40,235 nt of DNA from contig LADT01000080.1 in the NCBI GenBank assembly GCA_000961765.1, forward strand, positions 1-40,235. The letters are read 5' to 3'. Shown in pieces: positions 34,920-40,235 of the stretch. The notes under the pieces were generated by a model, which was given only the letters and a program-made list of their open reading frames with translations, had not been told where the DNA came from and searched no databases. The stretch comes from Clostridiaceae bacterium BRH_c20a. Lineage in GTDB: Bacteria > Bacillota > Peptococcia > Peptococcales > BICA1-8. Each line of letters begins with the position of its first letter. Within the stretch, counting starts at the first letter, position 1. The translations under genes and the position numbers were made by a program.

Positions 34920-36065
34920 TTGTTAAATAGGAAAAATTGGCTGTTAATTTCTCTTGTGTTAATAGGTATTGGAACAGCAGGTGCTTTAAATATATTAATA
35001 AATGGTGAAGAAGTAATGGGTATTAATAATGATGTACCCTGGGGTATCCTCATTGCAGGATATGTATTTTTTGCCGTAGCCAGTACAGGAGTAGGTTTAA
35101 TATCTTCATTGGGGCATGTTTTCGGCATGCAATGGTTTGAGGCTATAAGTAAAAGAGCTTTGCTCGCTTCTCTTATACTACTGTTATGTGGATTTGGTGT
35201 ATTGTTATTTGATTTAGGGAACCCACTAAGAATGCTGAATTTCTTATTATCTCCTAACCTAAGTGCCCCAATATGGTGGATGGGTGCACTCTACGGGTTA
35301 TACTTAATCTTACTTCTATTAGAATTAAACTACAGTTTAAAAAATGATCACCATAAGGTTAAGCCAATAGCAAAAGTTGCATTTTTTGTAAAATTGGCTG
35401 CAGTAAGTAATTTGGGTGCTGTTTTTGCCATGCTTTACGCCCGCCCATACTGGTCAGGTGCCTTCTATCCAGTTTATATGATTGTTACTGCAATATTATC
35501 TGGTGCCGCTTTATTATCAATAATCTATTATTTTATTGATAATAAAAAGGCTGAAGGTACACAAAGTCTTGTAAAAATATTAGGTAAGATATTAACAGCA
35601 TTTTTAGCAGTTACATTATTAATGGAGTTATGGCAGGTTTTAATAGCTTTATATGGCTCTACTCCAGGTAAATACTCTGCTCTGATGGCTTTAATTAATG
35701 GTCCTTTAAGTATAAGATTTTGGTTAATGCAAATTGTTATTGGATTAGTTATACCACTAATATTATTATTAGGAAATAATTATAATAGCAGGAAGGTATT
35801 CAATGCGGCAGTCCTAACTATGGTTGGCATATTATCCATGAGACTTAATTTTGTAACAGTGGGTCAAATTATACCATTATGGTCAGGAGAAAATCTAATA
35901 TACAATTCATATATCCCATCTTGGTCCGAGTGGACCGTAATTATAGGAGCAATTGGTGCAAGTATATTTTTATATTTAATTGGTGAACAAAAATTTGATT
36001 TAACTATATCAGAAAGTGGTAATGATTCAAAAGTTATGGCCAGTAAAGCGCAATTAAACAGCTAA
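34920..36065 (+). CDS. arrC: NrfD/PsrC-type membrane subunit of the arsenate reductase
   Basis: 381 residues with about nine or ten membrane segments. The segments [34 protein letters not shown] and [18 protein letters not shown] resemble NrfD/PsrC-type quinol-oxidising anchors. It would take electrons from menaquinol and pass them to ArrB. It starts at TTG 34920 directly after AGGAGGG. The arr order here is A-B-D-C. Confidence 0.88.
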   Translation: MLNRKNWLLISLVLIGIGTAGALNILINGEEVMGINNDVPWGILIAGYVFFAVASTGVGLISSLGHVFGMQWFEAISKRALLASLILLLCGFGVLLFDLGNPLRMLNFLLSPNLSAPIWWMGALYGLYLILLLLELNYSLKNDHHKVKPIAKVAFFVKLAAVSNLGAVFAMLYARPYWSGAFYPVYMIVTAILSGAALLSIIYYFIDNKKAEGTQSLVKILGKILTAFLAVTLLMELWQVLIALYGSTPGKYSALMALINGPLSIRFWLMQIVIGLVIPLILLLGNNYNSRKVFNAAVLTMVGILSMRLNFVTVGQIIPLWSGENLIYNSYIPSWSEWTVIIGAIGASIFLYLIGEQKFDLTISESGNDSKVMASKAQLNS

Positions 36066-36081
36066 AGGATGGAGTGGAAAA

Positions 36082-36276
36082 ATGTTTGGTATTTTACCTA
36101 ATATTGGTTTCCCCGAATTATTGTTGATTTTATCCCTAGCCTTGATAATTTTTGGTCCAGGCAAGTTACCCGAAGTAGGAAGAGCAATGGGTAAGAGTAT
36201 TAAGGAGTTTAAAGGAGCAGTAAGTTCAACTCAAAAGGATATAATTCAAGCGATAGATGAAAATGAAAGAGCATAA
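36082..36276 (+). CDS. tatA: Twin-arginine translocase subunit TatA/E
   Basis: 64 residues. A single N-terminal membrane segment ([28 protein letters not shown]) and a following amphipathic, charged tail are typical of TatA/E. The FGPGKLP hinge is well conserved. Its place at the end of the arr operon suggests a dedicated pore component for exporting folded ArrA-ArrB. No tatC gene lies in the window. Confidence 0.92.
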   Translation: MFGILPNIGFPELLLILSLALIIFGPGKLPEVGRAMGKSIKEFKGAVSSTQKDIIQAIDENERA

Positions 36277-36309
36277 TTAAATTTTAAAATCATACACCTC
36301 CCTAAAATA

Positions 36310-36440
36310 CATTCTCCGAGGCTGTATTTCCTAAAGAGTATTCCATGGAATACAGCCCTGAGTAAACATTTTTACTCACGGGGTATAGCTGGAAACGGTT
36401 ATACCTCCCTTTCTTGGAAAGGAGAATAAGTGATAGGTTT
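36310..36440 (+). ncRNA. Probable molybdenum-cofactor (Moco) riboswitch
   Basis: A highly folded leader. CTCCG sits at 36314-36318. A long stem GGCTGTATT.../...AATACAGCC comes next, then GAGTAAA pairing TTTACTC, a GGTATA.../TATACC stem, and a CTCC/GGAG hairpin with GGAAAGG. From memory, the Moco motif shares the CTCCG, CCTCCC and GGAAAGG-type elements. It precedes a molybdopterin-binding protein gene and follows a molybdoenzyme operon. It could instead be the tungsten-cofactor variant. Confidence 0.6.
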
Positions 36441-36445
36441 ACTCT

Positions 36446-36479
36446 ATCCTTATCTCTATTTCTGAGATAAGGATTTTTT
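36446..36479 (+). terminator. Terminator of the riboswitch expression platform
   Basis: ATCCTTATCTC (36446-36456) pairs with GAGATAAGGAT (36464-36474), followed by a run of T. It lies between the structured leader and the gene at 36533. Confidence 0.8.
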
Positions 36480-36532
36480 CAGCACTTTTTTAAATTAAAA
36501 CTAAAAGAGTACCTTGAGAGGGGAGAAGCTTT

Positions 36533-36908
36533 ATGGAAAAAATAAAGGTAGAAGATGCTGTGGGAATGGTATTATGTCATGATATAACAAAAATAGTATC
36601 TAATGAATTTAAAGGCAGGGCTTTTAAAAAGGGTCATATTATTTCTATTCAAGACATTCCTGAACTTTTAAAGCTAGGTAAAGAGCATATTTATATTATG
36701 AAACCGGATAAAACAAAGATTCATGAAGATGCGGCTGCATTACGGCTGGTTAAAGCAGGTATTTGATTTAATATTACCTCGAGTATTAACGGGAGAAAAA
36801 ATTAGTAAAGCTGATTTTATAGAATTAGGTCATGGAGGACTCTGTTTAGAGTGTAAACCATGTAGCTTCCCCCATTGCAGCTTTGGAAAAGGGGAAACAT
36901 TTAGCTGA
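36533..36908 (+). pseudogene. Truncated molybdopterin-binding protein (MoeA-like)
   Basis: The first 77 codons read VEDAVGMVLCHDITKIVSNEFKGRAFKKGH, the usual start of clostridial molybdopterin-binding proteins of about 340 residues. The frame ends after KAGI at 36766. In another frame (about 36770-36908) the typical end appears: LPRVLTGEKISKADFIELGHGG, then CLECKPCSFPHCSFGKG. The central catalytic/binding domain is missing, so a deletion with a frame change has destroyed the gene. Its riboswitch-like leader and ribosome site remain intact. Confidence 0.8.
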
Positions 36909-37348
36909 TTATCCCTTAGAAAGACTAGTTAAAAATTTGGGATAATGGGAAAACAGCATTGACCTTAAATTCTTTATCATATCTGTTATTGTTATTTCCC
37001 ATTTTCAACACCCTTTCATGTTTTTATTATATAATCACGATTCAGTGTACGCCAAAGTAGGTATGGGTCAAACAATTAATCTGGAGACATATACCCCAAA
37101 GGGAATGCAGATCATAAGCCTGCCTTCTCTTATTTTATTGTGCCAATCTTAATTTTTGCACTCAAAGAACCAAGAGTCAAAGAAATTCAATTAAAACTAA
37201 AAAAAATAAAGGAAAATGGAGGATTATGGAGAAAAATGATGAAAACAATACTTTATTTTAAAGTCCTTTCCATGAGCATTTAAATACTTAAAGATACGAT
37301 TATTTTTAATTTTTTTGGATTAAAAGTCAGGTAGGAGATGCATTTTTA
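36909..37348. other. Intergenic region with one possible gene scrap
   Basis: About 440 bp. A stop-free frame without a start (37080-37283) encodes a hydrophobic FSYFIVPILIFALKEP stretch and a Lys-rich tail, possibly the end of a lost membrane protein. I do not recognise the family. The rest is AT-rich and featureless. Confidence 0.4.
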
Positions 37349-39091
37349 ATGAAAATAACAATAAATAAGCTTGGGGAACTCTTTGACCAATGTTCTAATA
37401 AGACCAAGGCGTATTGGCTAGTTGCTAATCAAAATAATGTGATTTATGCATCACCAGATGCAGAAGACAAATTAGGCCTTTTACAAGGGATGCAGGTGAT
37501 GAAACATCCGCTTATAAACAAGGCTTTTGAGAGCAAAAAGAAAATGGTGGAAAATTACCAAACCTTGCAAAATGGGCTATTAGTCAATACAACGGTAACA
37601 GCTTTACCCATAAAACCGGAAGATACTGATGATAGTTATGTATTGCTGTATGGTGTAGAAAATTTTTCTGTGGCTGAAAAAACCGAGAGAGTAACCACCT
37701 TAATTCAAGAAATAAACAGACAAACCAGTACTGAGGCTGCCTTGAAAATTTTTGTCCAGGGCTGTCTGGAGTTGTTTGAATGTCAAATGGCAGCTATTTG
37801 GGTAATGCGCGCGGAAAGATATCATCTACTGGCCAAAAGTGCTGAAAATTCTCAGGGTGAAAGGTTCTTTGGGGAATTAAGTATCATTGATGAGTTTTCA
37901 TGTAAGTCAGTAGAAGGATTAATCTCCGTGTTATCTAATCAAGTAGAAACCAGTTCTAAACATGTCCTTGGTTTTCCATTGCAGCATCTTGGTGAGGAAC
38001 TTGGAATTTTAGTGCTTTTTGCCTGGAAGTCTCGTTCCTTTGACCATAGTACAACATTATGTCTTAATCAACTGGGTCCTTTGGCAGCATCATTGGTTCA
38101 TGAATATGAATTGCGGCTGGTTGCATCAGAGAGGGAAAAAGATTTAAATTTATTGTTATGGGGGACAGAAATACTCGTCCAAGTACAAAGTGAATCTGAA
38201 CTGCTTGAAGAAGCTGGTGAGATGGCTATGGTATTAAATCTTGAAGCCGGTTTTTTCTTCATGAGACAAGAGGATGGGTGGAAGATACAAGCTCCTTTTG
38301 GTCGTCTAAAGCAAAAGGATACTGGCTGGGAACAGTGGATTTTTAATCAGATTCAATTAGACCAGCAAAATTATTTGGGGCATGAAGGAACTTATGTAAG
38401 TGTACTTACACCATCTACCGATGACTTGGAAAGGAAATTTCCTTGGTGCCAACTGTTAATTCAACCGGTGGAGACCAATAACGGTATTATTGGGGAATTT
38501 TGGCTGCTTGATTTTGAGGATACTAAATTAGAAAAGCGCATAGAAATTTTTGCCGCCTTTGGTCGCAGCCTTGGATTGGCATTAGAAACTATTCGGCAGC
38601 GTCAGAAACTCGAGCTGATGGCGACAACCGATTCATTGACAGGTATCTTAAACCGGCAAGGGTTTAGCCAACGCTTTCGGGCAGAGATGGCGGCTACTTT
38701 ACGTCGTGATTCTGCCTGCTTATTTTTAATACTGGATCTGGATGGGTTTAAGAAACTCAATGATACTCATGGTCATCCCACTGGTGACCGCGCTCTGGCT
38801 GCAATTACCAGAAACATTAATGCCTGTATCCGCGAAAATGACATTCTAGCCCGTAGTGGAGGAGATGAATTTACTTTGGTGCTAACTGATATGCAAAAAG
38901 GCCCAGATGCTATACGATTTATTAACCGGTTAAAAGAAAGGATGGGTCTGGAGGAATTTGAACTTGGAGTAAGCATCGGAGTTGCGGAATTCCCCACGGA
39001 AGCGGATAGCTATGAGAAATTATATCATTTGGCTGATGAGAGGCTGTATATTGGGAAGCATAACGGTAAGAACAGAGTAATATTCGAATAA
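37349..39091 (+). CDS. GAF-GGDEF diguanylate cyclase
   Basis: 580 residues, no signal peptide or membrane segment. An N-terminal sensory part of about 1-110 (PAS-like) is followed by two GAF-like regions (about 125-255 and 265-405) and a GGDEF domain (about 415-580). The active site GGDEF is at 504-508 in RSGGDEFTLVL. The inhibitory I-site RxxD (Arg495, Asp498) lies five residues upstream. It should make cyclic di-GMP from GTP with product inhibition, under control of an unknown cytoplasmic signal. ATG 37349 follows AGGAG at a longish 12-base spacing. Confidence 0.9.
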   Translation: MKITINKLGELFDQCSNKTKAYWLVANQNNVIYASPDAEDKLGLLQGMQVMKHPLINKAFESKKKMVENYQTLQNGLLVNTTVTALPIKPEDTDDSYVLLYGVENFSVAEKTERVTTLIQEINRQTSTEAALKIFVQGCLELFECQMAAIWVMRAERYHLLAKSAENSQGERFFGELSIIDEFSCKSVEGLISVLSNQVETSSKHVLGFPLQHLGEELGILVLFAWKSRSFDHSTTLCLNQLGPLAASLVHEYELRLVASEREKDLNLLLWGTEILVQVQSESELLEEAGEMAMVLNLEAGFFFMRQEDGWKIQAPFGRLKQKDTGWEQWIFNQIQLDQQNYLGHEGTYVSVLTPSTDDLERKFPWCQLLIQPVETNNGIIGEFWLLDFEDTKLEKRIEIFAAFGRSLGLALETIRQRQKLELMATTDSLTGILNRQGFSQRFRAEMAATLRRDSACLFLILDLDGFKKLNDTHGHPTGDRALAAITRNINACIRENDILARSGGDEFTLVLTDMQKGPDAIRFINRLKERMGLEEFELGVSIGVAEFPTEADSYEKLYHLADERLYIGKHNGKNRVIFE

Positions 39092-39112
39092 TTTGAACAA
39101 GCAACTTAATCG

Positions 39113-39421
39113 GTAAATTTAGCAACAGAAAAAGCCCCGTTAATATATTATAGTTCCGCTGTCTCAACCACTGAGTTAAAGGCAGTAATAGAAAAGCTGG
39201 GCTATAAAGCTGAAGTTGCAGATAGCAAGGTGGATATTGATAAAGAAAATGAATGTATTTATCTTCTCGGCAGGTCTTTCTTTACCTTTAGCATTATTTA
39301 TGTAAGACTGCTATGCTCATGGCCGTAGATAAATCTATTTTGGGCATTAATTTACAACACACTAGGAATACCTGTGGCCGCGGTAGGTTTATTAAATCCG
39401 GTTGTAAAAGTAGAAAAATAA
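39113..39421 (+). pseudogene. copA: Copper P-type ATPase (CopA) remnant
   Basis: The first part reads VNLATEKAPLIYY, then ELKAVIEKLGYKAEV and a DKEN segment: the end of a CopA heavy-metal-binding domain running into the first membrane helix. It breaks at about 39330. The last part reads LFWALIYNTLGIPVAAVGLLNPVV, the conserved end region of CopA. About 500 residues between them are gone, including the CPC and DKTG motifs. Confidence 0.78.
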
Positions 39422-39516
39422 TCTAATGTTCATAAATTGTTCAAATTTTCACCCTAGATTGGTCAAAATCTCCTGTTAGTATAAAATTACACTAAAAATA
39501 AAGGAGGTTTTTGATT

Positions 39517-39771
39517 ATGAAAAAAGCAACAATAATTTTAATTGGAGGTTTATTACTTATCGCTCTTGCAGGAACGGCTATTGCTGAAACTGCTCCAGCA
39601 CCCCAAGTTCCAGTACCCAATGGACCAAACCAAGAGTTTTATCAGCAAATGTGGAATTACTGCCATGGTCAAAATGGTATGATGAATGGGTATTATGGTA
39701 ATGGTGCTGCACCACAAGGCTTTGGCGGCATGATGGGTGGATACGGAAACGGCTCAATGATGGGTTGGTAG
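39517..39771 (+). CDS. Small secreted Met/Gly-rich protein
   Basis: 84 residues. A signal peptide (about 1-24, ending AIA) is followed by a Pro-rich stretch, a CHGQ segment, and a repeated Met-Met-Gly / Tyr-Gly-Asn pattern ending MMGW. I do not recognise a named family. Clustered Met, one His and one Cys could bind Cu(I), which fits the neighbouring CopA remnant, but this is inference. ATG 39517 has AAAGGAGG about 8 bases upstream. A terminator follows at once, so it is a single-gene unit. Confidence 0.78.
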   Translation: MKKATIILIGGLLLIALAGTAIAETAPAPQVPVPNGPNQEFYQQMWNYCHGQNGMMNGYYGNGAAPQGFGGMMGGYGNGSMMGW

Positions 39772-39774
39772 CCA

Positions 39775-39802
39775 AAAAAGAGTAGCTTCGGCTACTCTTT
39801 TT
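39775..39802 (+). terminator. Intrinsic terminator with TTCG tetraloop
   Basis: A 12-bp stem (39775-39786 with 39791-39802) closed by a TTCG loop, T-rich on the 3' arm. Confidence 0.88.
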
Positions 39803-39830
39803 ACTATAAACTTCGTTGGGGACATTCCAT

Positions 39831-39900
39831 CCAAGAAACAAGAAGCAAGAATCTTGAGGCAAGAATAAGCTTTTATCCTTCATCTTGCCTCTGGCCTCCT
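39831..39900. repeat. Degenerate CAAGAA-type repeat with hairpin
   Basis: Short repeats of the CAAGAA/GCAAGAAT kind occur from about 39833. GAGGCAAG and CTTGCCTC pair as a hairpin around a roughly 20-nt loop. Such low-complexity intergenic repeats are common; no function is assigned. Confidence 0.45.
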
Positions 39901-40082
39901 GCTTATGCTTTTACTGATACATAATTATATTTAATAATTAAATCAGCTTATATATAACCGATTTTATTAATTCACAAATCTTTCAATAATTATATATAAA
40001 ACATTCAAATAATGGATAAAGAACTAACAAAACTTCCTTGTATTATATAACTAAAGATAATACAAACAAGGAGGAAAAAGAA

Positions 40083-40235
40083 ATGACAATACCTAAAGAA
40101 ATTATAAAACAATTAATGGAAATCTCTGATTCAAAAAGTGTTATTAATAATAAGGAATTTGAGAGAATAATTTTGACTGGGGAAATCGAGGATTACAAAA
40201 TACTTGATATTAGAGAGAGGGAATTATTTCAAAAG
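40083..40235 (+). CDS. Unidentified protein, 3' end outside the window
   Basis: 51 codons are visible, beginning MTIPKEIIKQLMEISDSKS. The ribosome site AAGGAGG is well placed. The piece is helical and charged with no recognisable motif. The rest lies beyond the window. Confidence 0.6.
   Translation, partial: MTIPKEIIKQLMEISDSKSVINNKEFERIILTGEIEDYKILDIRERELFQK

Noticed and set aside
36723-36908. A separate small Cys-rich protein
   Set aside because: Its sequence matches the C-terminal end of the molybdopterin-binding protein whose start lies just upstream; it is the frameshifted tail.
39831-39900. CRISPR array
   Set aside because: The repeats are short, degenerate and unspaced, and no cas genes are present. 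No CRISPR array was seen anywhere in the window.

Overview
The window looks like the chromosome of a low-GC anaerobic Firmicute, probably a Clostridia/Peptococcaceae-type organism. The evidence is strong AGGAGG-type ribosome binding sites, frequent TTG/GTG starts, several ferredoxin-linked oxidoreductases, a glycyl radical enzyme, and a respiratory arsenate reductase. The organism assignment is an inference; no rRNA or other phylogenetic marker is present.

Region 1 (1-1305): a decayed DDE transposase, cut by the window edge, closed by a strong terminator. Region 2 (1306-16996): a catabolic island. A glycyl radical enzyme and its radical-SAM activase converge on an IclR-type regulator. Divergent from the regulator is an operon encoding a four-subunit 2-oxoacid:ferredoxin oxidoreductase (gamma-beta-delta-alpha), an SDR dehydrogenase, a 4-hydroxybutyryl-CoA dehydratase with all four Fe-S ligands, a small Cys-rich protein, enoyl-CoA hydratase, 3-hydroxybutyryl-CoA dehydrogenase and thiolase. 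A permease follows, and then a DUF3870 protein. Read as a pathway, a 2-oxoacid is oxidatively decarboxylated to an acyl-CoA (best guess 5-hydroxy-2-oxopentanoate to 4-hydroxybutyryl-CoA), dehydrated to crotonyl-CoA and split into two acetyl-CoA. The starting substrate and the glycyl radical enzyme reaction are unknown. A 6-5-6 inverted repeat upstream of both the glycyl radical gene and the oxidoreductase operon suggests co-regulation by the IclR protein.

Region 3 (17100-25870): a decay zone. An IS21-family element with a 7-bp target duplication sits just in front of an aldehyde ferredoxin oxidoreductase remnant. An intact glycolate/lactate-oxidase-type FAD protein plus its iron-sulfur partner lies inside this zone. 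It is followed by remnants of a 2-oxoacid oxidoreductase (KorD, and a KorA whose pieces are partly inverted), a DUF1848 protein and a UvrD/AddA-like helicase.

Region 4 (25900-36280): an arsenic island. It holds ArsR with the Cys-Val-Cys metal site, the Acr3 efflux pump, a PhnD-like lipoprotein plus histidine kinase plus response regulator (ArrX/S/R-like), then ArrA, ArrB, a TorD-type chaperone, an NrfD-type membrane subunit and TatA. Together they would sense arsenic, respire arsenate and export the arsenite.

Region 5 (36290-40235): a probable molybdenum-cofactor riboswitch with terminator upstream of a truncated molybdopterin-binding protein gene, a GGDEF diguanylate cyclase, a CopA copper-ATPase remnant, a small secreted Met/Gly-rich protein, and the 5' end of an unidentified gene.
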